This document shows, piece after piece, positions 55,290 to 64,000 of a stretch of DNA of 64,000 bases. Position numbers and translations under genes: made by a program. Each line of letters begins with the position of its first letter. The first letter of the stretch is position 1. Under the pieces are notes generated by a model. The model was given only the letters and a program-made list of their open reading frames with translations. It made no database searches and was not told where the DNA came from. This DNA is from Terfezia claveryi. Its lineage: Eukaryota; Ascomycota; Pezizomycetes; Pezizales; Pezizaceae. The stretch lies in the NCBI GenBank assembly GCA_015179025.1, contig WHUX01000044.1:248001-312000 (forward strand). The letters run 5' to 3'.

Positions 55290-55684
55290 TTCCTGGATAC
55301 CTTAGATGATACTGTGGAACAATGAAGACTAGGGGCATAGATGTTGCCGTGGCAACGAAAGTCACTCCTAGTGGAAACTGATTTATTTGCTGGTGAGCTA
55401 GTGTAAGTGGGCCAGACCAGACCAAGAGGCTTGGGGTGGTTGCCACGCAAAATAGTTGCCGAGGAATTACTCCGCTACCGATGAGAGAGTCCGTAAAGTC
55501 TTCACCCCCTGGGGAATCCGCCGTTTCGTTCGAATATGCTGTGAAAGTTAGCCAGGCGTACTCAGGTGAGTTCGCCGGACTAGAATTAATGAGAACCGAT
55601 GTCGGGGGCTTCCTGGTTGTTGAGTTTCTACAGGCACTCGGTCCCTGGAAGTTGATGTCGGTGTACCAAATTCATTGCCACCTA

Positions 55685-55974
55685 GCTCTACGGTATGCTT
55701 ATGCTGGATGCATCAAATCACGACGTCTCAGGTGAATGACTTATCTACCACGTACCTAGTCAGGATCATCCTACCTTCATTACGAATAACATATATTGCA
55801 ACTTTGTTCATGACAACTTCTCATGTTGATATGGCTTAACCTTCTCCCCAAATGCCTTCTCCACAAATGCTTCTCCCCTAGCTACTCCTCCGCAAGCATC
55901 TAGTGGTCAAAAACAGCTCTCTGACTAAGATTGTGCAAGGTGCAGCTACCAACTAATTGCAGACTATATTACAG
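55685..55974. other. Flank between the nest and Tc1/mariner copy C
   Basis: About 290 bases without a gene. Its left edge is the TA at 55683-55684 that ends the large mariner element. Confidence 0.4.
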
Positions 55975-56827
55975 TACCTCCAGTGCATGGCTGCATTAAG
56001 CGCTATGTTGAGCGTGGGACCTATGAGAATGAGAAACCAACAGGGCACCCGGAATATATCTGAAGATGCAAGCTTTGACTTGATTGAAGGGGATTGTTCT
56101 ATAGTAAGCTGACTCTGATGTAATTCCTGAGTCCATCCATGAACTCTAGACCGCATGCTTCGAGGAAAAGGTATTCGGAAGAAAGCGACCAAAGCTCCTA
56201 CCACGACATGCAAGCGCAAGATTGGCATGGGCACTTGAGAGAAAAGACTGGACCTTTCATCAATGGAAAAGGTTTATTTGGTCAGATGAATACAGTGTAA
56301 AGCGGGGTAAAGGTGGAGGTGCTAAGTGGGTTTGGTCCCTTTGCCGCGGATGTAGTTAATCCGTGCAGGTCTGTATTCAAGTTTCCCTAAATTGTATTCT
56401 CTTACTAACATGGATTTATATTATAGGAATCCCGTGATATCTGTTATGGTATGGGGCTGCTTTTAGGGATCAACAATTGGGATATCTATGGATAGTCTGT
56501 TTTCTATGGACCTTGGAAGACGGACGAAATATGCTATTAAATATGTTGAGATCTTGACACACGTCCTTCCTGATGTCAGTCTAGAGTTGAGCGAAACTCC
56601 AGGCATGCAGGACAACTTATCAATTCATACCTCAAAACTTGCCACGCCGATGGTTCAAAGGGTAGTTACTAACAACCCTGCCTGCTCTCCCGACGGGCAT
56701 ATATGCAGCGTCAAGTTCCCTCATCTAATAAATATGCCTGGAGGGCCTGCGGTAGTAAAGGAAGCACTAGCAGATGCTTTACAAGAGGATATTCCAGAGT
56801 CACTATTGGAGAGTCTCCTCGTCGTGT
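55975..56827 (+). pseudogene. Tc1/mariner-type transposase relic (copy C), with intron
   Basis: Degenerate plus-strand relative of copy B. Recognisable parts are RPKLLPRHASARLAWALERKDWTFHQWK, FIWSDEYSVKRGKG (first Asp), a VVNPC end at 56363, VISVMVWGCF and the second-Asp region MQDNLSIHTSKLA (the SPD..IEH block is eroded). Between VVNPC and the RNPVIS start lies a good intron, about 56366-56427 (GTCTGT..CTAACATG..TTATAG). It occupies the same position as the suspected intron in copy B. An intron at a fixed place inside a Tc1-like transposase suggests the family is spliced in this host. Many stops upstream of 56160. Confidence 0.78.
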
Positions 56828-56894
56828 AGCGGCAGTTATCAAGGCAAAGGGTTGGTATACAAAGTACTTAGACTAGTACTAGTTACGTAAGTTC

Positions 56895-57350
56895 CTACAG
56901 AGGACTCTCGATACAAGCATATCGTTCGGACCGGGAGAAGTATGCTTGTAACCAATATATGCTTATAGCAAGAGAAAATAGGTAGCATAAAATGAAGTTA
57001 ACTAGCGCTAGGAAATGTTGTGGAATAGGCTTATTAATCCAAGCAGAGCATATAAACAAGAAATATCCAAAAAAGAGTAGTAGGTGTGGAGGCGGGAATG
57101 TCAAGGAGAGGGGGCACCAGAAAGTCAGTGATCCATGCAGACGCCTGCATTGAATTTCTAGAGTCTCAATACTTTTCTCCTCACGCTGTAGAACATCTTG
57201 TAGGTCCCTGATATTGGCTGTAGGTTCAGCTTGAAGAGAAAAGGGGAGTAATCCTTCAATATGCGCGGGCGCTACCCTGAGGTGTAACCGGTCAAGCTCC
57301 GACCATGCCTGATGCTGTTGGACAACCGAAGATTTTGAAGATGAGGCCAT
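56895..57350 (-). CDS. Hypothetical ORF at the left end of a TIR element
   Basis: Starts MASSSKSSVVQQHQAW and contains a helical Leu/Glu-rich part (IRDLQDVLQREEKSIETLEIQCRRL), then hydrophobic stretches. It ends inside the terminal inverted repeat at 56898-56921. The first about 75 residues could be the end of a real coding sequence and the rest untranslated sequence read through. No family recognised. Confidence 0.25.
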   Translation of the reverse strand: MASSSKSSVVQQHQAWSELDRLHLRVAPAHIEGLLPFSLQAEPTANIRDLQDVLQREEKSIETLEIQCRRLHGSLTFWCPLSLTFPPPHLLLFFGYFLFICSAWINKPIPQHFLALVNFILCYLFSLAISIYWLQAYFSRSERYACIESPL

Positions 57351-57463
57351 TGTTTTCACAGTCAGTATGTATACATCATCGGATCACTCGGTCTGATACA
57401 AAACCAAGTAAGCTAATTTGACAGTGAACAGGTGACATGAAATCGAGAGTGCATCATCATTTG

Positions 57464-57583
57464 ACATCTACGACCATAGACTGAAGAAAACGAGGCATCC
57501 CGTCCGCTCTGCCATATCTAAGCTTCAGATCGCCAGGCTAGTACTGCAGTGGGTGACCATGCGGGAATCCCTGGTGTTGTAGA
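57464..57583 (+). rRNA. 5S ribosomal RNA (copy 1)
   Basis: 120-nt sequence starting ACATCTACGACCATAGACTG and ending CCCTGGTGTTGTAGA, followed by TTTTTTT, a polymerase III terminator. Conserved 5S features include the GACCATA loop, the CATCCCGTCCGCTCTGCC stem/loop, GCTAGTAC and the C-box GGGTGACCATGCGGGAATCC. The closing stem pairs CATCTACGACC with the GTTGTAG end. Isolated 5S genes dispersed in the genome are usual in Pezizomycotina. This copy keeps the usual residues better than copy 2. Confidence 0.88.
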
Positions 57584-57937
57584 TTTTTTTATTTTCTCAC
57601 AGCACTTAGCTACAGTAGAGGTAGTCAAATGAGAAATTTTTTGCCATCAAATGCATAATTTTTGATCTTGGCCTACACGCTGATTGGCTCTTGGCAAACA
57701 ACCCTGCTTTGCCAAGATCAATTTCTCTTGATATGCATCACTTTCATCAATCGACTCTGGAGTCGATTGATGTTGATGGAGAGATCAAAAATTTGTTATT
57801 TACGGCTTAATCATCCATCGCAGTCATCACCACACCCAATCATATCACTTCATCACACAACTGAGACTACCACACAACACCCCCGCCATACAAACATCCC
57901 TACCACACAACACCCCTACCACGACCCTTATCTAATC

Positions 57938-59457
57938 ATGTCTCAAGTGTTATCAGCATCTTCATCATATAGATGGGAAAAAGAAGAAACAGAGGAGCTA
58001 ATAAGCTGGATGGAGGACAACCTAGAGGTAATGAAAGGCAAGCAAGCACTTTGGTACAAACAAGTCAAAGATGATCTGTTTGAAAGCAAAGATCAAATTA
58101 CAGCAGTACGAATAGGACAGAAAATAGCCAATATGAAAGGTCAATGGAAGAAGGCTCGGGCAATGATAGATCAATCAGGATGGGGGCTGCGTCCAGAAGA
58201 GAATGAGCAGTCTATCAATACTGTACTTGAGAAGAAATGTTCTTGCTTCTGGCGGTTAGATGGTATTTGGGGAGAACATCCTAATGCGAGCTTCAGCGGA
58301 AGTTTGGAAATTCTATCATGTGCCAAACCCAGTACACTGAGCCAATCTCCTGCAAGTGAATCTCCTCCAGCAAGCGAACTCCCCCCAGCAAGCGAACCCC
58401 CTCCAGCAAGCGAACCCCCCCCAGCAAGCAAACCCCCTCCAGCAAGCGAACCCCCCCAGCAAGCGAACCCCCCCTAGCAAGCGAACCTATACGAACTCCT
58501 TCTCCACCGAGCCCATTCCTACCCAGTCTACCTCTAAGGAGCTCAGTATCTACGCGCCAAAACTCAGTAGTATCTGAGTCTTCATCTAGAGTTTCACGGT
58601 TGAATTTGAAGGATGGGAAGATAGTTAAGGCAAAGGCTAAGCGCTTATTGGAAGAAGTCAGTATTACTCGAGAGAGCCGAAAACAAAAGCAGGCAGAGGA
58701 TGCATTAGAGCTGCGAAGGGCTGAGATGAAGTGGCAAGAAAAGGAGGCAGAACGAGCTTATGAGGAGCGCCAAATAGAGCGTGAAGAGCGCAGAATAGAG
58801 CGGGAAGAACGCCGTTTACATCAAGAAGCAAAAGAGCGTATGATGGATAGACAATGGTAAGCTATGATGCAAATTTTTGCTCTAGCTAATGGTCTGCGTC
58901 CTCCTCCGATCTCCCCTAATACCAGCCAGATATTTAGCTCCTATCCCGCCTCCAATCCAGCCGGTAATCCAGTCTCCTATCCCGCCTCCAATCCAGCCGG
59001 TAATCCAGTCTCCTATCCCGCCTCCAATCCAGCCGGTAATCCAGTCTCCAATCCAGCCTCCAATCCAGCCGGTAATCCAGTCTCCAATCCAGCCTCCAAT
59101 CCAGCCGGTAATCCAGTCTCCAATCCAGCCGGTAATCCAGCCGGTAATCCAGCCTCCAATCCAGCCTCCAATCCAGCCGGTAATCTAGCCTCCAATCCAG
59201 CCTCCAATCCAGCCGGTAATCCAGCCTCCAATCCAGCCTCCAATCCAGCCGATAATCCAGTCTCCAATCCAGCCTCCAATCCAGCCGGTAATCCAGCCTC
59301 CAATCCAGCCTCCAATCCAGCCGGTAATCCAGCCTCCAATCCAGCCTCCAATCCAGTCTCCAATCCAATCTCCACTAGCCTCTCCAATGGCCCTTTCGAT
59401 ATTCATAGTCTTAATGGAACTCAAGAAGAAGATTTCGGAGGTGATCACGCAGAGTAG
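57938..59457 (+). pseudogene. Harbinger Myb/SANT-like protein
   Basis: Partner protein of the Harbinger transposase, which in this superfamily binds the element ends and helps import the transposase. Start MSQVLSASSSYRW. The Myb/SANT-like trihelix is at residues about 10-100 (WEKEETEELISWMEDNLEVM, IANMKGQWKKA, CSCFWRLDGIWG). A Pro/Ala/Ser repeat (PPASEPPPASEP) contains a TAG and a frameshift near 58450. The frame then gives VVSESSSRVSRLNLKDGK and a Glu/Arg-rich coiled coil (58620-58857), TAA at 58858-58860 (CAA likely), then MMQIFALANGLRPP and a PASNPAGN repeat to the end FGGDHAE. Confidence 0.8.
58940..59376 (+). repeat. 24-bp coding tandem repeat in the Harbinger Myb-like gene
   Basis: About 18 copies of CCAGCCTCCAATCCAGCCGG-TAAT-type units, coding PASNPAGN, made of two similar 12-bp halves. 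A smaller repeat (CCTCCAGCAAGCGAACCC) lies at 58356-58485 and contains the frameshift. Antisense ORFs (GLEAGLPA and DWRLDYRL types) are artefacts. Confidence 0.9.
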
Positions 59458-60688
59458 CGCCAGCTTGTTTAGATGCTTCCATACTTTCATTCCGAGAAAC
59501 TGCATCCTCTTCCTCAAGCTCTTCTAGGTCTTCTGCCTCGACTTCATCAACCCACTTTTCATCTTCATTCTAGTTAGCTAGCATATTGTGTAAAATAATA
59601 CAGGCTGTTATCTATTTTGTTACTCTCTCATGATCTTGTTCTGGACTCTCAATGCGAATTGACAAGCCTCTCAGACTATGCCATCGTCCCTTTAAAACCC
59701 CAAATGCATGCTCAATCTTGACTCGTTTAACTGCATGATAATCATTAAATCTCCAATTTGCAGGAGCTCGAGCAGTATCACCTTTATAAGGAGTGATAAC
59801 ATGGCGATCTAGCTGGTAACCTTTATCCGCAAGTAGATACTCTGAAGGCATCATCCATAAGTCTGCATTGCGCTCTTGATATAGTTTGGAGGATTTGAAT
59901 GCTGATGAATCATGCATGCTGGCCGTTCCGCAAACTCTAGCCCAGATAAACTTGCCATTCCAATCACAAATTGCCTGCAAGTTGAATCCATAGTCCTTTT
60001 TGCGTGAGAAGTATGCCTCATGATTGTGCTTTGGCTTCTCACGGAGTTTAATAATTGATCCATCAATACAGCCTATACACTTATCGAAAATAGGACCTTC
60101 TCCAAGTCTTTGGCCCTGCTGAGGCCACTGTATATATTGAGGACCTAAGCGTGCAAGAAGGTTGATTGTTCGCTAAAGGTATTGCTGTACCGTGCCTTTT
60201 CCAATATTCAATGCAATCCGGTCACACTCTAAACTCCCAGTTCCACTACCAAGCTTATATAAAGCAACAGCAACTTGCTTATATATAGGCATTGGCCTAT
60301 TACCACTACCATTCTGTCTTCCACGATCATGCCAGTAATCTTCCAAACCTAACTCTTCAGGAGCTTCACGAAGCTTTTCTATTAAAACCCAAAAGCTTGC
60401 TCGATGCATGCGAAAGTAGACTAAAAAGGCGTCCTCTGGATACCGTTCAATGATATTCTCTAAAATATCATCACTTTTATAGTGTCCTGCAGTACCTTTG
60501 CCTCTATCTATGAGGTATCGCTTGATGTTGATGCGCTCCGAAGCTGTTGAAATATCCTCTAGAAGGTCGTGATAGTAATCAGCTGATGAATCTGAGCTAG
60601 GCTCATCTTCGAGTATTTCCTCAATAACTGCGCTTTCGAGATCGTCAAGATGTTGTTGGACCCGGCCCTTTTCTGTATAACGAGGCAT
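59412..60688 (-). pseudogene. Harbinger (DDE_4) transposase with three in-frame stops
   Basis: Start MPRYTEKGRVQQHLDD at 60688. The helical region RASFWVLIEKLREAPEELGL and the IALNIGKGTVQQYL block precede TAG at 60173-60175. The catalytic core follows in the same frame: first Asp in IGCIDGSIIKLREKP, DYGFNLQAICDWNGKF, second Asp in EYLLADKGYQLD, Glu in KIEHAFGVLKGRWHSL. Stops TAG at 59612-59614 and TAG near 59572 follow, then an acidic tail ending LRNLLLEFH (stop at 59412-59414). The triad is complete and no frameshift is seen, so only three nonsense codons separate this from an open gene. Confidence 0.88.
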
Positions 60689-60979
60689 GTTGATAGCTGC
60701 GATGTTAAGCATCCCGATAAACATCAATAACTTTTTTTCAAATTTAGCGGTCAAATGGTGCAGCTCAATATGGTTTAGTCCCTACAGGGAACCCGCGTCA
60801 AATTTGTGTATCAACAAAAAAAAAATTTCTCATTTGACTACCACTAGTATATACATCATCAGGATGCTGATTACTCGGTTTGTTATGCGGTTTTCGACGA
60901 TATTAAGCCTGATACAAAACCAAGTAAGCTAATTTGACAGTGAACAGGTGACATGAAATCGAGAGTGCATCATCATTTG

Positions 60980-61099
60980 ACATCTATGACCATGGACTGA
61001 AGAAAAAGAGGCATCCCGTTCGCTCTGCCATATCGAAGCTTTAGATCGCCGGGCTAGTACTGCAGTGGGTGACCACGTAGGAATCCCTGGAGTTGTAGA
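60980..61099 (+). rRNA. 5S ribosomal RNA-like sequence (copy 2, probable pseudogene)
   Basis: 120-nt copy with the same layout as copy 1 and a T-run terminator after it. The preceding 69 bp (60911-60979) are identical to those before copy 1 (57395-57463). Changes include CGACCATA to TGACCATG, GTCCGCT to GTTCGCT, and the C-box GGGTGACCATGCG to GGGTGACCACGTA, several of them C/T or G/A transitions. Some hit positions normally conserved in 5S, so it is likely a decaying duplicate. Confidence 0.8.
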
Positions 61100-62780
61100 T
61101 TTTTTTTGACTTCCGTTCTGTCTATGTCCACCATGATGATTGTAATGGTACTCCCATCCCAATGCCGATATTCCCCAAATCCTGAAACTATAGCATCTCT
61201 TGAAATTCCTCGTAAGTCAATAAGTACGAATAGGGGTATTCAATTTAATCGCTTGATTATTTTAAGATTGAAAATTGTACTTAATCGACGTTCTAAGCCG
61301 AAAATATTCGTTCAAGATTGAGCGACCCTCGATCATAGAATTGAGTTGTTATCACATTAAGATTGTCTCAGGAGATGCAATTCTGCGGGGGAATTTCTTA
61401 TCGATAAGAACCTATTTATGGTTTACTCGACACAAGCATATGTATGGTGACTAAGTGAAAAAAATAAGAATATTCTTGTGTCCAAAATATGCTTATTTAC
61501 TATGTAGGACCAGCGAATGTATGCTTGTAACCAATATATGCTTATATCCGGTATGCTTGTATCGAGAGACCTCTGTATATGTCACTACCAGTGGTTGTCA
61601 ATGAGTTGGAACTTTCTGTGTCACACCTTGGCATCTTTGGGGGACGTCATATTTGCGTCACAGAGTAGTCTTGGTTGCGTCACAGAGTAGTCTGGTTGCG
61701 TCACAGAGTAGTCTGGTTGCGTCACAGTGTTAGAGCCTGACTGGGGAAGGCATGATTTCCTGTTCAACTCGCCCAATGCCTTCTCAACACATCAGCGCAT
61801 AGTCGAGAGCTGAGTCGGAGTGCTTGGTCGCATGGTGGAAGATAACCAAGAGGAGCTACGGAGAAAGCAAAACATGGCATAAGCTCATAAAAGCTCAGGT
61901 TTTCACAGATGAAGAACATATTACGGTGAAGACAATTACAGATAAAGCAACAAATATGAAGCGATGGCTCGATGCATGCGTAAAGAAAGAAATGCAGTAT
62001 TAGGGTAGTCTGGTACAGGCCTCAAGGAGATTAATAGCATGACGCCCTGCACTTGTATTGTGAGATAGTATATACTGGCCAGAGGCAATAACCTATCGCA
62101 TGGTTAACAAGCTCCAAGATCCTCATAATCATTCTCCTCTTCTGATGAAGATGCCAATGTAGACGCACATGCGGTATTTTCAGCTTCAGTTTCAATTTGA
62201 TATAGAGCTTGAGCTTCGAGGCATTCTTGTAGGCGGTGACGTTATAGGAAATTTATCTAAACCGGTCAATATGTTGGCTAGTGCGTGGCTCGCGCTAAAA
62301 TTCCGTCAACATTATACACTAGTTTACCCATTTTAAAGCCCTTCCCTTCAATATTCATCTAACATCTGGGTATAAATGCATAGTTGAAACGCTATAATAG
62401 CTAGGGGTGCATTGGTAGGGTATTTGGTATATAGCGGGAGGTAGAAAGGTGAGGGAGGAGGTCATTGGGGATTTTGGGAAGTGCAAATTGAAACAAGTGT
62501 CTTGTATTCATTTGGGTGGAGAGAATAACCATATTGTAAAGCGTATTTGTTCCCATAGTTGAGCATATAGCTAGAGTTCGGCTGTAGCCCCTATACTCTA
62601 GAGACTCAATTATTCAGTAGCGTGATTTCAATGTGAGCAAGTTTAAGGAATTTACGAGATGCCCGTGCTCATTGTTATGTGAACGTCGCAGATGGAGATG
62701 TAGGCATTGGGGCATCTATATTACCCTGATGTTACAGTGGAATTCAATCCAACAGCCTACAATAATGAAAGTCTGATCTT
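61100..62780. other. Intergenic with TIR-element end and short repeats, no gene
   Basis: Contains the right end of the TIR element (to 61575), a 21-bp tandem repeat at 61655-61727 and a possible short transposon-protein remnant at about 61840-61990 (reading WWKITKRSYGESKTWHKL, TITDKATNMKRWLD). No intact gene. Confidence 0.4.
61655..61727. repeat. 21-bp tandem repeat
   Basis: About 3.5 copies of GCGTCACAGAGTAGTCTGGT plus one T/G position. The first unit has one extra T. Non-coding. Confidence 0.85.
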
Positions 62781-62790
62781 AATCTATTGC

Positions 62791-63225
62791 AGAAGAGATT
62801 ATACCAGCTCTTGGTAGTGGTGCTTCCCTATTATTACTCGATGCAGCAGCATTTCATACCACTCCTGATGTCTTACAGAGCCTACAGTCAGCATATAATA
62901 CACCTTCTTTAATTCTTGGTATTAATCCAGCTACTCGATACTGCAATCAATAAGCCGTTTAAGCAGTACCTACGAGACTATACAGAGTTTACACTGACAA
63001 CAAGGAGCGAGAGAATTCTGGTCTTGTCTGGTCAGTTGGAGACCGGCGAATTATGACAACTCAAGTTGTCGGCTCTGCATAGTCTCAATTTTGCAAAGAT
63101 AAAGCAGCTATGATACAGAAGGCATTCCGGCACCTTGGGGTTACTCTTCTAGTAGATGGAAGTAGAGATCATGAGCTCCAGATTAAAGGCTTTGAGCTAA
63201 GGATTTCAAAATTAGAACGAGTACA
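62791..63225 (+). pseudogene. Pogo/CENP-B-type (DDE_1) transposase relic
   Basis: C-terminal half of a DDE_1 transposase: SLLLLDAAAFHTTPDVLQSL (with the catalytic Asp of the LD-x-A-x-x-H block), YNTPSLI followed by a frame change where IPPGCTSLLQPLD-type sequence is expected, INKPFKQYLRDYTE in another frame, WSVGDRRIMTTQVVGSA, a stop, SQFCKDKAAMIQKAFRHLG and DGSRDHELQIKGFE. The following ACAGTTGAACCTCTATAC may belong to the element's right terminal repeat. Inactive. Confidence 0.75.
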
Positions 63226-63244
63226 GTTGAACCTCTATACTAGC

Positions 63245-64000
63245 ATCCCTATGCATGCGTAACCTGTCTGTTAGCATAGACCTCGCCGGCCCGAGCCCGG
63301 GACTTATGGTGATAATGCATATCGTTTTGCCATGGTGGCGGACCTATGAAAATTGATAAATGTACAATCTGTAAGATTACGAGGTTATGCAGCGAAGGAA
63401 TCGTGAAGAGAATCGTGTGTGTATATTCAAAGTAGAGAGCTATCAAAGGTATCGCTATAGACTTATTCGCTATGGTCCTTGTGTTCTCCTTCCAAAGAGA
63501 TATTTTTCCTGCGTACTTTCCGGCTCTTTTATCCTTCGCAGTGTTCTCGTGCCAAGACTCTAGGTATCTGTCGCGAAATAATTATTTCTGCTGCGCCAGC
63601 TAAGAGTCTGGTAGTAAACACCTCCGAAATTGACTCTAATTCAGCTCCGAGTTCGGAGCACATGCCAACACGCTATGCAATAGGCTAGTGGCTTCGGAGC
63701 AGAATATGTAATACATTCCTCTACTGAATACAAGCCTAGACTGCTGCGAGCGAGCTTATACTGCTCCCAGCAAGCCCATACTGCCCCGAGCGAGCCCATA
63801 CTGCCCCGAGCGAGCCCATACTGCCCCGAGCGAGCCCATACTGCCCCGAGCGAGCCCATACTGCCCTATTCCTCTAGAAATAGATCCACTTGTGCCCAAT
63901 TGCTGATCAAATCGCTGCTTCAAGACTGTAACACTGTATAGTTGATATCCTATGTATAGGCGCTTATAACCTCCCCTCTTGCCCCCCCCCCAACTATCAT
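63245..64000. other. Right edge, minisatellite and no gene
   Basis: No gene recognised. It contains the 20-bp minisatellite at 63748-63867. Short ORFs are not supported. The window ends in C-rich sequence. Confidence 0.4.
63748..63867. repeat. 20-bp minisatellite
   Basis: Six tandem copies of gagcgagcccatactgcccc. The first two are diverged (CTTATACTGCTCC and CAGCAAG variants) and the last four nearly identical, as expected when an array grows from one end. Confidence 0.92.

Larger units (their letters stand above)
42400..55662 (-). mobile_element. Tad-like LINE (non-LTR retrotransposon), split by a chromovirus
   Basis: Runs on the minus strand from 55662 to a poly(A) tail at 42400-42420, about 7 kb without the chromovirus at 43876-50168. 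Flanking 13-bp direct repeats, GTACTATATTCAT (42387-42399) and GTACCAAATTCAT (55663-55675), agree at 11 of 13 positions and represent the target duplication. ORF1 (start 55289) is gag-like; ORF2 has an AP-type endonuclease, reverse transcriptase with YVDD, RNase H and a Cys/His C terminus. This layout, with RNase H, is typical of fungal Tad1-clade elements. Both ORFs contain stops and frameshifts. Older tail fragments of the family are at 5816 and 10140. Confidence 0.9.
38455..55682. mobile_element. Tc1/mariner-type element with passenger gene, split by a nested LINE
   Basis: Left end GGTGGGCAATGAATTTGG at 38455 after TA (38453-38454). The matching right end, read inverted (CCAAATTCATTGCCACC), finishes at 55682 before TA (55683-55684). 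The inner part of the right terminal repeat is also seen at 42371-42399, just before the LINE, so the LINE at 42400-55662 lies inside that repeat. Without the LINE the element is about 3.95 kb: passenger ORF (38729-39304, plus), purine-rich array (39305-40797) and a degenerate transposase on the minus strand (40967-42189). A short derivative is at 30294-31917. Confidence 0.8.
57620..60842. mobile_element. PIF/Harbinger element with two convergent ORFs
   Basis: Terminal inverted repeats GGTAGTCAAATGAGAAATTT at 57620-57639 and, inverted, ending at 60842. TA occurs close outside both ends, but the usual 3-bp duplication could not be fixed. It carries the two genes expected of Harbinger: a Myb/SANT-like DNA-binding protein (57938-59457, plus) and a DDE_4 transposase (59412-60688, minus), converging tail to tail with about 45 bp overlap. 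Both hold a few stops, so the copy is probably dead but young. It sits between two 5S rRNA copies. Confidence 0.85.
56898..61575. mobile_element. TIR-bounded DNA element (pogo-like ends) enclosing 5S copies and a Harbinger
   Basis: Inverted ends CAGAGG[A/T]CTCTCGATACAAG at 56898-56921 and 61552-61575, each flanked by TA (56896-56897 and 61576-61577). Sub-terminal motifs ATGCTTGTAACCAATATATG occur near both ends (about 56942 and 61520), as in pogo/Tigger-type elements. No transposase of its own is recognised. The interior is occupied by two 5S rRNA copies and a Harbinger element. Either later insertions filled it, or two solo ends happen to lie in this arrangement; the first is favoured by the matching ends. 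Confidence 0.55.

Noticed and set aside
58934..59387. Antisense ORFs reading GLEAGLPA or DWRLDYRL repeats
   Set aside because: Shadows of the 24-bp PASNPAGN repeat in the Harbinger Myb-like gene.
61840..61990. Possible Myb/SANT-like or transposase N-terminal remnant
   Set aside because: A few charged helices (KITKRSYGESKTWHKL) resemble transposon proteins, but no motif is clear enough to assign a family.
63641..63859. 72-codon minus-strand ORF with GSLGAVWA repeats
   Set aside because: Translation of the 20-bp minisatellite. Non-unique and without supporting signals.

Overview
The window looks like repeat-dense nuclear DNA from a filamentous ascomycete (Pezizomycotina). Support comes from short spliceosomal introns (40-77 nt, GT..AG with CTAAC/CTGAC-type branch sites), dispersed 5S rRNA genes, a Tad-like LINE, a chromodomain Ty3/gypsy element, and fungal gene families. 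A truffle- or morel-like repeat-rich genome would fit, but the sequence alone does not give a genus. Three host genes look well built: a secreted Asn-rich kexin-type repeat precursor (2552-4114, minus), a three-exon vWA-domain protein (20455-22263, minus) and a two-exon aldo/keto reductase (36953-37908, minus). Two host-type genes are broken by several frameshifts: a berberine-bridge-like FAD oxidoreductase (7232-8949) and a caspase-like protein (10583-12233). Most other sequence is transposon.

Layout. 0-1.3 kb: Tc1/mariner relic. 1.6-4.1 kb: repeat precursor gene. 5.8-10.6 kb: LINE/SINE scraps, a gypsy solo LTR with a perfect target duplication, the dead FAD oxidoreductase and a pogo-type fragment. 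10.6-12.2 kb: caspase-like pseudogene cut by a LINE tail. 12.6-17.5 kb: nearly intact copia element with LTRs that read as identical. 18-20 kb: palindromic element and Harbinger-type relic. 20.4-22.3 kb: vWA gene. 22.7-29.4 kb: a Mutator-like element whose inverted ends carry 17-bp satellite arrays, one of them split by a solo LTR. 30.3-31.9 kb: short mariner derivative. 37-37.9 kb: aldo/keto reductase. 38.5-55.7 kb: a three-level nest. 56.9-61.6 kb: a TIR-bounded element enclosing two 5S rRNA copies and a Harbinger element. 62.8-63.9 kb: pogo-type relic and a minisatellite.

The nest from 38455 to 55682 can be read in order. A Tc1/mariner-type transposon carries a passenger gene of unknown function and about 1.5 kb of purine-rich tandem repeats. 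A LINE (42400-55662) landed inside its right terminal inverted repeat and left a 13-bp target duplication (11/13 matching). A chromovirus (43876-50168) then landed inside the LINE between its reverse transcriptase and RNase H regions. The shorter copy at 30294-31917 lacks the transposase but keeps the passenger gene and the repeats, so the passenger belongs to the element family.

The best candidates for something undescribed are the Kex2-type repeat precursor, the passenger-carrying mariner family with its repeat block, and the Mutator-like element whose ends have grown into satellite arrays. Nonsense codons in the transposons mostly fit C:G to T:A transitions, whereas the host pseudogenes are broken by small indels.
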